Below, piece after piece: positions 24,844 through 33,791 of a stretch of 52,550 bases of DNA. The notes beneath the pieces were generated by a model. The model was given only the letters and a program-made list of their open reading frames with translations. It did not search any database and was not told where the DNA came from. The DNA comes from JANMDU01 sp043777675 (GTDB taxonomy: Bacteria; Pseudomonadota; Gammaproteobacteria; Burkholderiales; Burkholderiaceae_C). Position numbers and translations under genes: made by a program. The stretch spans positions 1 through 52,550 of the forward strand of contig JAYWHR010000027.1 in assembly GCA_043777675.1 (NCBI GenBank). The letters run 5' to 3'. How positions within the stretch are numbered: the stretch's first letter is position 1; each line of letters begins with the position of its first letter.

Positions 24844-24926
24844 CCACGAGCGATACAAGCATCGCTTTAAGCCCCACAAAGCCTAAGCTGAAACTTCTGT
24901 GAGATGATTTCTAGAAGGAAATCAAC

Positions 24927-25346
24927 ATGCTCATTCAGCTCACCTATGCCAGCCGCACCTCAGCGGTTTTTAACAACGACGATTTGGGCAGCATCCTCAA
25001 AGCCTCTCAGCGCAACAACGTGCGCGTCGGCGTGACCGGTGCATTGTGCTTAGCCAATGGCATCTTTTTGCAGCAGCTCGAAGGCGACAGAGCGGAAGTC
25101 AATCGTTTGTATCACCGCATCTTGGCCGATCCTCGCCATCGCGAGCCCGCAGTGCTTGATTTCGCAGAAATCCCCAGCCGCCGTTTCACGACTTGGTCGA
25201 TGGGCTCTCTGGCGCCACTTGAGGCCAATCGCCACATCTTTCTTAAATACTCTCGCGCGGCCAGCTTTGATCCTTATGGCATGAGCGGCACCACGCTTCA
25301 GGCATTTTTTAGCGAGTTGTTGACCCATGGCGAATGGATCGTTTGA
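24927..25346 (+). CDS. BLUF-domain blue-light sensor, single domain
   Basis: A 139-residue protein that is almost entirely a BLUF domain, which binds FAD and senses blue light. Expected residues are in place: Y7 (LTYAS), N31 (QRNNVRVGVTGAL), Q49 in GIFLQQLEGD, and W90/M92 in FTTWSMG. The family pattern LYHRILADPRH also fits. No output domain is fused, so it must act through a partner, for instance a transcription factor or a cyclic-di-GMP enzyme. AGAAGGAAATCAAC precedes the ATG. It stands alone between a terminator and repeat copy R9. Confidence 0.93.
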   Translation: MLIQLTYASRTSAVFNNDDLGSILKASQRNNVRVGVTGALCLANGIFLQQLEGDRAEVNRLYHRILADPRHREPAVLDFAEIPSRRFTTWSMGSLAPLEANRHIFLKYSRAASFDPYGMSGTTLQAFFSELLTHGEWIV

Positions 25347-25388
25347 TCCTAGATTTTTTCGGGATTTTTATGCCAAAAACACCATTTT

Positions 25389-25430
25389 GCCGGCATAGAA
25401 TGAGCGCAGCCTGCTACACTTTTCATAGTA
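25389..25430 (-). repeat. 42-nt dispersed repeat, copy R9 (BLUF/DUF3025 gap)
   Basis: On the minus strand TACTAT, 8 nt, TAGC, 24 nt ending GCCGGC. The decayed hexamer TACTAT is shared with copy R3, including the neighbouring GAAAA, so R3 and R9 look like a subfamily. Confidence 0.8.
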
Positions 25431-25464
25431 TCAAGCTTAACCCAACCTCCTTGATTAACGTGGA

Positions 25465-26223
25465 ATGACTGCATCCGCCGCATCACTCTTGCCCAGCATC
25501 GACTGGCTAGCTCCGTGGTGGCAGCCTTGGCGAGAGATCGGGCAGAGCGTGGCAGCATCGGTGCGGACGGGCGCTTGTGTGCATGAGGCTCTGAATATGC
25601 AGGCGCTCAGCACGGCGATAACTTTCGTGCCGCAATCCTTCCTGCCCGAAGGCATGGCCTACGAAGCCTTTATCTTTGAGACGAAAACCGTGCCCACGCG
25701 GGATAACTTGCATGATTTATTCAATGGCTTGGCTTGGCTGCGCTTTCCTGCCATTAAGGCGAGGCTCAATGCCTTGCAATATGCGGAGATTCAAAAAAGT
25801 GGTGTGGGGAAACTGCGGGGGGCGCTGCGTGATGCGCTGACTTTGTTTGACGAAAACGCCGCGTTTCTCTGCGCAAATTTGCATGCTCCCATCATTGATG
25901 CGCTGAGCAAACATGACTGGCAAACAGTCTTCCAAACGCATCGCACTTTACTGGCTAAGCATCCACCCCTGCTTTTTGGTCACGCGCTACTTGAAAAGCT
26001 GGTTTCACCGTATAAATCTGTCGTAGCCCACGTCTTTCCTACGCTAGATGCTATGAATTTTAATGAGACTGATGCAAGTATCGCAGCGCAACTAGGCGAG
26101 CGCAGCCTGAATCCGAAGCCTTTTGTACCGCTGCCGGTACTCGGCGTGCCCCTTTGGTGGGCGGCCAATGAAAATCCTGATTTCTACACGGACCGTACGG
26201 TCTTTCGACCACTGCGGCCTTGA
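25465..26223 (+). CDS. DUF3025 family protein
   Basis: A 252-residue soluble protein. The segments YEAFIFETKTVPTRDNLHD and LFNGLAWLRFPAIKARLN match the DUF3025 pattern as I remember it (PTR-x-NxHDxFN, then L-x-W-x-x-FP-x-K-x-x-LN). Function is unknown. No signal peptide or membrane segment is visible. It lies 70 nt before htpX on the same strand and after the BLUF gene. The upstream ribosome site is weak. Confidence 0.75.
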   Translation: MTASAASLLPSIDWLAPWWQPWREIGQSVAASVRTGACVHEALNMQALSTAITFVPQSFLPEGMAYEAFIFETKTVPTRDNLHDLFNGLAWLRFPAIKARLNALQYAEIQKSGVGKLRGALRDALTLFDENAAFLCANLHAPIIDALSKHDWQTVFQTHRTLLAKHPPLLFGHALLEKLVSPYKSVVAHVFPTLDAMNFNETDASIAAQLGERSLNPKPFVPLPVLGVPLWWAANENPDFYTDRTVFRPLRP

Positions 26224-26293
26224 TTTTTGTCACTCTGGCCTTACCATCCGTGCTGTCGGCTCACCTTCGTGGGCTGTTGCTGAAAAGATGCAC

Positions 26294-27163
26294 ATGAAAC
26301 GTATTCTCTTGTTCCTTGCCACTAACCTTGCTGTGATGGTGGTGTTGGGCATTGCGGCCAGCTTGCTCGGCGTGAACAAATTCCTCACGCCCAACGGCCT
26401 CAACATTGGCTCACTCATGGGCTTTTCTCTGCTGATGGGTTTTGGCGGTGCATTCATCTCGCTGCTGATCAGCAAGCCGATAGCCAAATGGAGCACCGGC
26501 GCACGCGTGATCGGCGCACCGCAGAATGCCGATGAAGTGTGGATCGTGGGTACAGTTCAAAAATTTGCCGACAAAGCCGGCATCGGTATGCCTGAAGTGG
26601 CGATTTATGAGGGCGAGCCCAATGCGTTTGCAACCGGTGCGTTCAAAAATTCCGCATTGGTCGCTGTTTCCACGGGTTTGCTACAAAGCATGACGCGTGA
26701 GGAAGTCGAAGCCGTGATTGGCCATGAAGTGGCTCACGTGGCCAACGGCGATATGGTGACGATGACACTCATTCAAGGCGTGATGAATACCTTCGTTGTC
26801 TTCCTCTCCCGCGTGATCGGCTATTTTGTCGATAAGGTGATTTTGCGCAACAACAACGATGGCCCCGGCATCGGTTACTACGTCACCACCATCGTTTTAG
26901 ATATTTTGCTGGGTTTCGTTGCCGCGATGATCGTGGCATGGTTTAGTCGTCAAAGGGAATTCAAGGCCGATGCTGGTGCAGCCAGCCTCATGGGGCAAAG
27001 CCGTAGCATGCAGAACGCTCTGGCGCGCTTAGGGGGCCTCGTGCCCGGCGAGTTGCCCAAGAGCGTGGCTGCGATGGGCATCGCTGGCGGGCTGGGTAAG
27101 TTGTTCTCCACACATCCACCCATGGAAGAGCGCATTGCGCGCTTGCAAGCCAGTAAAGTCTAA
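26294..27163 (+). CDS. htpX: Membrane zinc metalloprotease HtpX
   Basis: An inner-membrane M48 protease for quality control of membrane proteins. With ATG 26294 the product has 289 residues (E. coli HtpX 293): two N-terminal membrane segments, the zinc motif HEVAH in VIGHEVAHVANGD, two further membrane segments, and the third zinc ligand in REFKADAGAA. GAAAAG lies 9 nt upstream of the start. ATG 26288 is two codons earlier and also possible. The frame is open to 26123, but that part overlaps the DUF3025 gene. Confidence 0.95.
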   Translation: MKRILLFLATNLAVMVVLGIAASLLGVNKFLTPNGLNIGSLMGFSLLMGFGGAFISLLISKPIAKWSTGARVIGAPQNADEVWIVGTVQKFADKAGIGMPEVAIYEGEPNAFATGAFKNSALVAVSTGLLQSMTREEVEAVIGHEVAHVANGDMVTMTLIQGVMNTFVVFLSRVIGYFVDKVILRNNNDGPGIGYYVTTIVLDILLGFVAAMIVAWFSRQREFKADAGAASLMGQSRSMQNALARLGGLVPGELPKSVAAMGIAGGLGKLFSTHPPMEERIARLQASKV

Positions 27164-27183
27164 TTTCTCGTACGATGAGATTG

Positions 27184-27217
27184 AGCCCGCGAAGCGTTTG
27201 CTTCTCGGGCTTTTTTT
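27184..27217 (+). terminator. Rho-independent terminator after htpX
   Basis: AGCCCGCGAAGC, a GTTT loop and GCTTCTCGGGCT (one mismatch) are followed by seven T. It lies 20 nt beyond the htpX stop codon. Confidence 0.93.
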
Positions 27218-27250
27218 CGTCTCGCTTCTGCGGCCTACTAAAATCAAGAT

Positions 27251-28078
27251 ATGCGATTTCTAGAACAACTCCAAGCCGCCCAATCGACGAACCAATCCAT
27301 GCTCTGCGTCGGTTTGGATCCAGAACCTAGCCGATTTCCGGGCGCGTACAAAGGCAATGCCAACAAGATTTACGATTTCTGCGCGCAAATCGTGGATGCA
27401 ACTGCCGATGCGGTGATCGCCTTCAAGCCGCAAATCGCATACTTCGCTGCGTACCGCGCTGAAGGCCAGTTGGAGCGTCTGATAGAGCATATGCGCCGCG
27501 CTGCTCCACAGGTGCCCATCATCTTAGATGCTAAGCGTGGAGACATTGGCTCCACTGCAGAACAATATGCGATAGAAGCTTTTGAGCGTTATGGCGCAGA
27601 TGCAGTCACGCTCTCGCCGTTCATGGGATTTGATTCTGTGCAACCGTATTTGACGTACCACGACAAAGGTGCTTTTTTGCTTTGCCGCACCTCCAACAAA
27701 GGCGGCGATGACCTGCAAAATCAGCGCTTAGCCTCCATAGAAGGCCAGCCACTTTTGTATGAGCATGTTGCCAAGCTCGCACAAGGGCCTTGGAACTTCA
27801 ATGGCCAGCTTGGCCTCGTGGTGGGCGCGACCTACCCTAATGAAATTGAGCGCGTGCGCAGCATTGCACCAACTTTGCCGTTGCTCATTCCAGGCGTAGG
27901 TGCCCAAGGCGGTGATGCAATCGCTACCGTGCGCGCAGGCTGGCGCGAAAACGCCCCAATCATCGTGAATTCATCTCGTGCAATTTTGTATGCATCAAAC
28001 GGCGAAGATTTTGCGCAAGCAGCTCGCAAAGTGGCACTCAACACTCGCGAAATACTTCAGCGCGCCAAGGGCGTTTGA
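27251..28078 (+). CDS. pyrF: Orotidine 5'-phosphate decarboxylase PyrF (type 2)
   Basis: A cytoplasmic enzyme that converts OMP to UMP. The 275-residue protein has CVGLDPEPSRFP near the N-terminus, the catalytic ILDAKRGDIGSTAEQYA (Asp-x-Lys-x2-Asp) near residues 92-108, and the phosphate-binding IPGVGAQGGD. Length and motifs match the longer subfamily found in mycobacteria and Burkholderiales rather than the 245-aa E. coli type. Confidence 0.95.
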   Translation: MRFLEQLQAAQSTNQSMLCVGLDPEPSRFPGAYKGNANKIYDFCAQIVDATADAVIAFKPQIAYFAAYRAEGQLERLIEHMRRAAPQVPIILDAKRGDIGSTAEQYAIEAFERYGADAVTLSPFMGFDSVQPYLTYHDKGAFLLCRTSNKGGDDLQNQRLASIEGQPLLYEHVAKLAQGPWNFNGQLGLVVGATYPNEIERVRSIAPTLPLLIPGVGAQGGDAIATVRAGWRENAPIIVNSSRAILYASNGEDFAQAARKVALNTREILQRAKGV

Positions 28079-28265
28079 ATCAACTACAAGTTTGACAGAT
28101 TTGTCATTTTTGCCACTCATCTTGCAAAGTTTGCCGCTCATCTCAAAGCGCTAACGCCTCGTAACAGCTTAGTGGAAATGGTATCTATTTTCCGCTGGAT
28201 TCATTGGAACAACCACGCATTAACTGCATTACATTGCTTTGACTTTAGGCACCTAAATCAAAGCC

Positions 28266-30236
28266 ATGCAAAAAATCGAAACCTCCGACAGCGAACGTAA
28301 GATACCCATTCATACAAGTGACCCGTCTGGATTGGGCGATGCGAATGACCAGCCGCTCGATACGACGAGCTCCTATTCGCCTCATGCCTTAGGACTCTTT
28401 TCAGCCGCCTTGCTTGCGGCTTGCGGCGGAGGCAGCGGCACAGGGGCTGCCCCAACGACCAACAGCAACGCTCCCGATCCCATTGCACCTGCGGTTGTTG
28501 TGCCCCCCGCGCCCGGCTTTAACAACAATCCTGCGGCCACCACGGACGAGCAAGCGGCGAGATTTTTACAGCAAAGCCAATTCGCCTCGACGCTAACTGA
28601 TATCGCGAACGTGCGCGCCAGCAACTTTGCAGGTTATTTGCAGCAGCAATTTGCTAAGCCTGTTGCGCAAACGGGCTGGGATTGGCTCGAATCCAAGGGC
28701 TATGGTGTCGATGGTGCGCTGACTAAAAACATCTACAACAGCGAGATCGCCGATTACATGGTGTGGAGCCAGCTGATCAGCTCGCCTGATGCCATGCGTA
28801 AGCGCGCAGCGCTGGCTCTGTCAGAGTTTTTCGTGGTCTCGCTTAGCTCCATGGAGATCGACTGGCGCGCTTACACAATCGCCGCATATTGGGACACTTT
28901 GAACCAACACGCTTTTGGCAATTTTCGAAATCTGCTCGAAGCCATGACGCTCAACCCCGCGATGGGCTACTTTCTTAATACCCGAGGTAATCAAAAAGAA
29001 GACGGGAAAGGCCGTTTACCAGATGAAAACTATGCTCGCGAAGTGATGCAGCTTTTCACAATTGGTTTGTATGAACTCAATCCAAATGGCAGCGTCAAAA
29101 CGGACGCCGCTGGCAAAAAACGCGAGTCCTATGATTCAGACGATGTGAGCCAGCTTGCGCGGGTGTTCACCGGTTACGACTTTGACAAAACTTATGCGCC
29201 AAGCTCGCCAAACGGGTTGCAGTTTCCTGGTCAAAATTACAAGGTATGGGCACGCGAATATGCACGCCAGCCCATGACGCTTGATGCCTCTCGGCATTCG
29301 GCGCTGGCTGCGAGCTTCCTCGACGCCAACATTGCTGCAGGAGCCTCAGGCGCTGCTGCACTCAAGACGGCGCTGGATACCTTGTTTAATCACCCCAACG
29401 TCGGCCCTTTCTTTGGCCGGCAAATGATTCAGCGTCTGGTGATGAGCGATCCTTCGCCTGCTTATGTGGCGCGAGTGGCCAGTGCATTTAATAACAATGG
29501 CGCTGGCGTGCGCGGCGATATGAAGGCGGTATGGGCTGCCATCTTGCTGGATGATGAAGCTCGCGGAGCAGCGGCGCTTAGCGATCCCTTCTTCGGAAAA
29601 TTGCGTGAGCCGATGATCCGATTCGTACAATGGGCACGCACATACAGCGTTGTATCCAAGCAAGGCAATTGGAAGATCACTGATAAATCGAGTGTGTCGA
29701 ATGATCTGGGGCAAAGCCCATTGCGCTCGCCATCGGTTTTTAACTTCTTCCGCCCTGGCTATGTGCCGCCGGGTACAGGATTGGCGCCCACGCAGGCTAC
29801 AGCTCCTGAATTCCAGCTCGTCAACGAAACCACAGTTGGTGGCTACGTGAATTTCATGCAATCCGTGATACGAGATGGTGTGAGCACAGAAAATCCGGCT
29901 ACACCAGAAGTGGTTTACAACAGCTACACGCGCACCGATATTCAAGGTGATTACACCGAGCTGCTGGCCTTGATCAACAACGGCACCATCACCGATGCCG
30001 ACGCGCAGCGCGTATCGCAAGCCATCGCTTCACGCTTGAATTTGCTTCTGACCGCTGGCCAACTGAGCAGCGCGAGCGCGAACGCCATTGCAGCAGCACT
30101 TAAAGCAGCGATGCTGCAAAGCAACAAGCTCATCACCAATGCCAATACCACGCAGATGGATGCAAGGCGACGTGACTTAGTGGCAGCGGGCATCCTGATG
30201 GTGATGGCCAGCCCAGATTATTTGATTCAAAAATAA
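28266..30236 (+). CDS. DUF1800 family protein, probable lipoprotein
   Basis: A 656-residue exported protein. The family signature NYAREVMQLFTIGLYELNP is clear near residue 250-270. The N-terminal part holds a lipobox, LLAACGGGSG, after a hydrophobic stretch (LGLFSAALLAAC). It is followed by a Pro/Ala/Asn-rich linker, so it is probably anchored in a membrane. The n-region is unusually long (about 40 residues before the hydrophobic stretch). It is paired with the DUF1501 gene 13 nt downstream, an arrangement known in many bacteria. The function of the pair is unknown. Confidence 0.85.
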   Translation: MQKIETSDSERKIPIHTSDPSGLGDANDQPLDTTSSYSPHALGLFSAALLAACGGGSGTGAAPTTNSNAPDPIAPAVVVPPAPGFNNNPAATTDEQAARFLQQSQFASTLTDIANVRASNFAGYLQQQFAKPVAQTGWDWLESKGYGVDGALTKNIYNSEIADYMVWSQLISSPDAMRKRAALALSEFFVVSLSSMEIDWRAYTIAAYWDTLNQHAFGNFRNLLEAMTLNPAMGYFLNTRGNQKEDGKGRLPDENYAREVMQLFTIGLYELNPNGSVKTDAAGKKRESYDSDDVSQLARVFTGYDFDKTYAPSSPNGLQFPGQNYKVWAREYARQPMTLDASRHSALAASFLDANIAAGASGAAALKTALDTLFNHPNVGPFFGRQMIQRLVMSDPSPAYVARVASAFNNNGAGVRGDMKAVWAAILLDDEARGAAALSDPFFGKLREPMIRFVQWARTYSVVSKQGNWKITDKSSVSNDLGQSPLRSPSVFNFFRPGYVPPGTGLAPTQATAPEFQLVNETTVGGYVNFMQSVIRDGVSTENPATPEVVYNSYTRTDIQGDYTELLALINNGTITDADAQRVSQAIASRLNLLLTAGQLSSASANAIAAALKAAMLQSNKLITNANTTQMDARRRDLVAAGILMVMASPDYLIQK

Positions 30237-30249
30237 GCGAGATATTCAG

Positions 30250-31830
30250 ATGCATCTCATTCAACCCCAACTTCAATCTCGCCGCGCTTTCCTGCGCCGT
30301 GCTGGCCAACTCGCTTTTACTGGCGCGGCTCTTCCCACTGCGATCAATCTTGCCGCCATGGGCGAGGCAGCCGCATTTAACGCTGGAAATGACTACAAAG
30401 CCTTGGTCTGCATCTTCCTTTATGGCGGCAACGATTACGCCAACACCTTGATTCCTTACGATGCGGCCAACTATGCGGCCTACCAAACCATTCGCGGCAC
30501 GACAGGCTCCGAAGCTGCCAACGGCATTGCTCTAGCCAGAGCCGATCTGGCTCCCATGCTGCTGGCTGGTAATCCCGCCTCTGCAATCGGACAAACAGGC
30601 TTGCAATATGCCATGCACCCCAGCATGACGGGCTTGCGTGATCTGTATGCGACGGGGCAAGCCGCGGTGCTCCTCAACAGCGGCCCGCTGGTGAAGCCTT
30701 TGACCAAAACACAATACCAAGCCAGCGATCGCACGAACTTCCCGTTGCCGCCCAAACTGTTCTCGCACAACGATCAGCAATCCATCTGGCAATCCGCATC
30801 GCCTGAAGGCTCCACGATTGGATGGGGTGGCAACATCGGCGATCTGGCGATGAGTAGCAACACGAACTCGCTATTCACATGCATTTCCATCACCGGCAAT
30901 GCAGTGTTTCTCTCTGGCGATCAAGCGCTGTCTTACCAAGTGAGTTCGGGGGGTGCAGTACGTATTAATTCAGTGGTTGCCAATGCCAGCCCCTATGGCT
31001 TTCAATCCGTTGGCGCAGCCATGGCGCAGTTGACGACGGGCACGGGTCGTATGAATTTGTTGGAGAACGAATACAACAGAGTGACCCAACGCGCTGTGCA
31101 GGCGGAGAGCTCCATCACATCAGCCATCGCGCCTTTAGGTTGGGAAACAGCGCCGTATTTGTCCCCATTTAGCACACTCGTCAATGACTCACCAGACCTG
31201 AGCAAAATGCGCAGCTCACTGTCTGATCAGTTGCGCATGGTGGCGCGCTTGATCAATGCACGAACGAATTTGGGCAATAAGCGCCAAGTCTTTATGGTCT
31301 CGCTTGGTGGCTTCGATTTGCATGACGATCTCGTCAAAAACCACACCCGCAATATGTCTCGCGTGAGCAGCGCCGTTAAAGCGTTCCACGATTCACTCAC
31401 CACAATGGGCATGGCGGACAAAGTCACCACCTTCACCACCTCTGAATTTGGTCGCACACTATCATCCAATGGCGACGGCTCCGATCATGGCTGGGGCGGG
31501 CATCAGTTTATTGTGGGTGGCGCTGTGAATGGCGGCGCTTACTATGGCTATGCTCCGCCAGTCAGCGTGGCAGGCAATCAGTGGAATGATTCAGCGGCTG
31601 TGAAAGCCGCGCCAGACAATCAGTTCCATGTTGGTCAAGGCCGTTTATTGCCCACAACGAGCGTGGATCAATATGCTGCCACTTTGGCGAAATGGTTTGG
31701 TGTCGATGCCGCAGAGATGACTGGCGCTGGCAGCATATTGCCATTCCTCGATAACTTTGGCGGCTCGCTCACTGTCAACGGCGTGAACCTTAATTACGCC
31801 AAAGACTTAGGCTTTATGAAACCCGCTTGA
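30250..31830 (+). CDS. DUF1501 family protein, Tat-exported
   Basis: A 526-residue protein of the sulfatase-like DUF1501 family. The N-terminus has a twin-arginine-like signal (SRRAFLRRAGQLAFTGAAL), so it is probably exported folded through Tat. CIFLYGGNDYANTL, VSLGGFDLHDDL, TTSEFGRTLSSNGDGSDHGW and HQFIVGGAVNGG correspond to the family's conserved blocks, with His/Asp residues that could bind metal. It is co-transcribed with the DUF1800 gene. Substrate unknown. Confidence 0.88.
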   Translation: MHLIQPQLQSRRAFLRRAGQLAFTGAALPTAINLAAMGEAAAFNAGNDYKALVCIFLYGGNDYANTLIPYDAANYAAYQTIRGTTGSEAANGIALARADLAPMLLAGNPASAIGQTGLQYAMHPSMTGLRDLYATGQAAVLLNSGPLVKPLTKTQYQASDRTNFPLPPKLFSHNDQQSIWQSASPEGSTIGWGGNIGDLAMSSNTNSLFTCISITGNAVFLSGDQALSYQVSSGGAVRINSVVANASPYGFQSVGAAMAQLTTGTGRMNLLENEYNRVTQRAVQAESSITSAIAPLGWETAPYLSPFSTLVNDSPDLSKMRSSLSDQLRMVARLINARTNLGNKRQVFMVSLGGFDLHDDLVKNHTRNMSRVSSAVKAFHDSLTTMGMADKVTTFTTSEFGRTLSSNGDGSDHGWGGHQFIVGGAVNGGAYYGYAPPVSVAGNQWNDSAAVKAAPDNQFHVGQGRLLPTTSVDQYAATLAKWFGVDAAEMTGAGSILPFLDNFGGSLTVNGVNLNYAKDLGFMKPA

Positions 31831-31832
31831 TT

Positions 31833-33059
31833 TCAAGCCAGCGCGGCATCTAGTATTTCTATCCAGTGCCGCACCGGCACATCGGTGCCGCTTTGCAGAT
31901 GCGTGATGCAGCCGATGTTGGCGCTAAGAATTGCTGCCGGCTTCATCTCTTGCAGATGGCCTAACTTGCGATCTCGTAACTGGTAAGACAGCTCGGGTTG
32001 CAATACGCTATACGTGCCTGCTGAGCCGCAGCATAGATGCGCTTCGCAATTCGCGGTTTTGATATTGAAGCCGAGCTCGCAGAGATGCTTTTCGACGCCC
32101 CCTTTAAGTTGTTGGCCATGTTGTAAAGTGCACGGCGGGTGAAAGGCGAGCTGCTCTTGATGCTCTGTTTTGATTTTAGGTTTCAAAGCAACGACCAACT
32201 CAGGCAGCAGTTCGCTGATGTCTTTGGTGAGTTTGCTGATCTTGGCGGCTTTGCTTGCATACGCCGCATCGTGCTGCAAGATGTGGCCGTATTCTTTGAC
32301 GGTCACGCCGCAGCCCGAGGCGTTCATGATGATGGCTTCGACTTCGCCATGCTCGACATACGGCCACCATACATCAATGTTGGCTCGCATCTGCGCCTTG
32401 CCGCCATCTTGATCATTCAAATGAAATTTCACTGCGCCACAGCAGCCTGCTTTGGGAGCACTTATCGCTTGAATACCCGCCGCATCGAGCACTCGCGCTG
32501 TAGCTGAATTGATATTGGGTGACATACTTGGTTGCACGCAACCCTCTAGCATGAGCACCTTTCGAGCATGCTGCTTTGCGGGGCGCTGGCCTGAGTGGCG
32601 CTTCTCTGGCACTTTATTTTTTAGAGCTTTCGGCAACAGCGGGCGCATGATTTGCCCAACGGCCATCGCTGGCGCAAACAGAGGCGATGGCAAGCCTTCT
32701 TTCAAAACCCAGCGCAGCGCCGATTCACCCGCAGGCCGCGCCACTTTCTCATCAACCAGTTTGCGGCCAATATCCACCAAATGACCGTACTGCACGCCGC
32801 TGGGGCAAGTGGTTTCGCAATTGCGGCAAGTCAGGCAGCGATCCAAATGCATCTGCGTCTTGCGCGTGGGCTGCTCGCCCTCCAATACTTGCTTGATCAA
32901 ATAAATTCGCCCTCGCGGGCCATCCAGCTCATCGCCGAGCAACTGATAGGTGGGGCAGGTGGCTGTGCAAAACCCGCAATGCACGCATTTGCGCAAGATG
33001 CTTTCTGCCTCTAAGCCATCAGCGCGGTTTTTGTATTCTGGGGCGAGATTGGTTTGCAT
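31833..33059 (-). CDS. glcF: Glycolate oxidase iron-sulfur subunit GlcF
   Basis: The electron-transfer subunit of the GlcDEF complex, which oxidises glycolate to glyoxylate at the membrane. The 408-residue protein has two 4Fe-4S motifs (C25-x2-C28-x2-C31-x3-C35 and C76-x2-C79-x2-C82-x3-C86), then two CCG domains (GCCGAVKFH and CCGSAGTYS). It is the last gene of glcE-lrgA-lrgB-glcF, 15 nt after lrgB. Its stop codon is 2 nt from that of the convergent DUF1501 gene. Confidence 0.95.
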   Translation of the reverse strand: MQTNLAPEYKNRADGLEAESILRKCVHCGFCTATCPTYQLLGDELDGPRGRIYLIKQVLEGEQPTRKTQMHLDRCLTCRNCETTCPSGVQYGHLVDIGRKLVDEKVARPAGESALRWVLKEGLPSPLFAPAMAVGQIMRPLLPKALKNKVPEKRHSGQRPAKQHARKVLMLEGCVQPSMSPNINSATARVLDAAGIQAISAPKAGCCGAVKFHLNDQDGGKAQMRANIDVWWPYVEHGEVEAIIMNASGCGVTVKEYGHILQHDAAYASKAAKISKLTKDISELLPELVVALKPKIKTEHQEQLAFHPPCTLQHGQQLKGGVEKHLCELGFNIKTANCEAHLCCGSAGTYSVLQPELSYQLRDRKLGHLQEMKPAAILSANIGCITHLQSGTDVPVRHWIEILDAALA

Positions 33060-33074
33060 GATGAGCTTGAAAAA

Positions 33075-33791
33075 TCAGTTAACCAGACGCAGTGCCAAAG
33101 GCAACAGCAACGAAGCCAGCACGGCTTGTAAGGCCAGCGCCAAGCCGGCTAATGCACCTGCATCGGGATGAACTTGCATGGCACGCGCTGCGCCAATGCC
33201 ATGCGAAGCTGTGCCGAGCGCAAAGCCGCGCACGGCATAGGGCACGATTCGTAGGGCATCAAAAATATATTTACCGCTGATCGCACCCACAATGCCTGTG
33301 AGTACGGCAACGATTGCGGCCAGCGCAGCGATGCCACCCAACTGTTCGGCAATGCCCATAGCCACTGGCGCTGTCACAGATTTAGGCACGAGCGAGAGCA
33401 ACACTTGACTCGGCAGGCCAACTGCCCAGCCCAGTAGCCAAGCCGAGCCAGCAGCCGCCGCGCCGCCACATAGCGCTGCAAGCAGCAGCGGGCCGATGTG
33501 CCTGCGCAGCAATTGCCGGCGCTCCCACAGCGGCCAAGCCAGCGCTACCACCGCGGGCCCAAGCAAAAAGTGAATGAATTGCGCGCCGGAGAAATACACC
33601 GGATAGGCCGTTCCCGTTGCGCCGAGCACCATGACAAGAGCCACCACCGTCCACAGCACGGGGTTGGCCCAAGGCGCTTGATGCAAACTCTCATACACGG
33701 CGTATGCAATGACATAGGCAAGCACGGTGGCCGTGAGGCCAAACAAAGGCGTGGCAGAAAGGTAGGTCCATAGTTGGACAAAATCTGTCAT
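33075..33791 (-). CDS. lrgB: LrgB family membrane protein
   Basis: A polytopic inner-membrane protein of 238 residues. LrgB proteins were first linked to murein hydrolase control with LrgA, but the chloroplast PLGG1 protein is an LrgA-LrgB fusion that carries glycolate and glycerate. SLVPKSVTAPVAMGIAEQLGG is the conserved block of the family, and the glycine-rich segment GFALGTASHGIGAARA lies near the C-terminal end. The start overlaps lrgA by 4 nt. Being enclosed in a glycolate oxidase operon argues for transport of glycolate or a related acid. Confidence 0.9.
   Translation of the reverse strand: MTDFVQLWTYLSATPLFGLTATVLAYVIAYAVYESLHQAPWANPVLWTVVALVMVLGATGTAYPVYFSGAQFIHFLLGPAVVALAWPLWERRQLLRRHIGPLLLAALCGGAAAAGSAWLLGWAVGLPSQVLLSLVPKSVTAPVAMGIAEQLGGIAALAAIVAVLTGIVGAISGKYIFDALRIVPYAVRGFALGTASHGIGAARAMQVHPDAGALAGLALALQAVLASLLLPLALRLVN

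Noticed and set aside
33140..33160. AGCCGGCTAATGC in lrgB, resembling the end of the dispersed repeat
   Set aside because: The TGCTAT...TAGC half is absent and the sequence codes for a normal LrgB segment.
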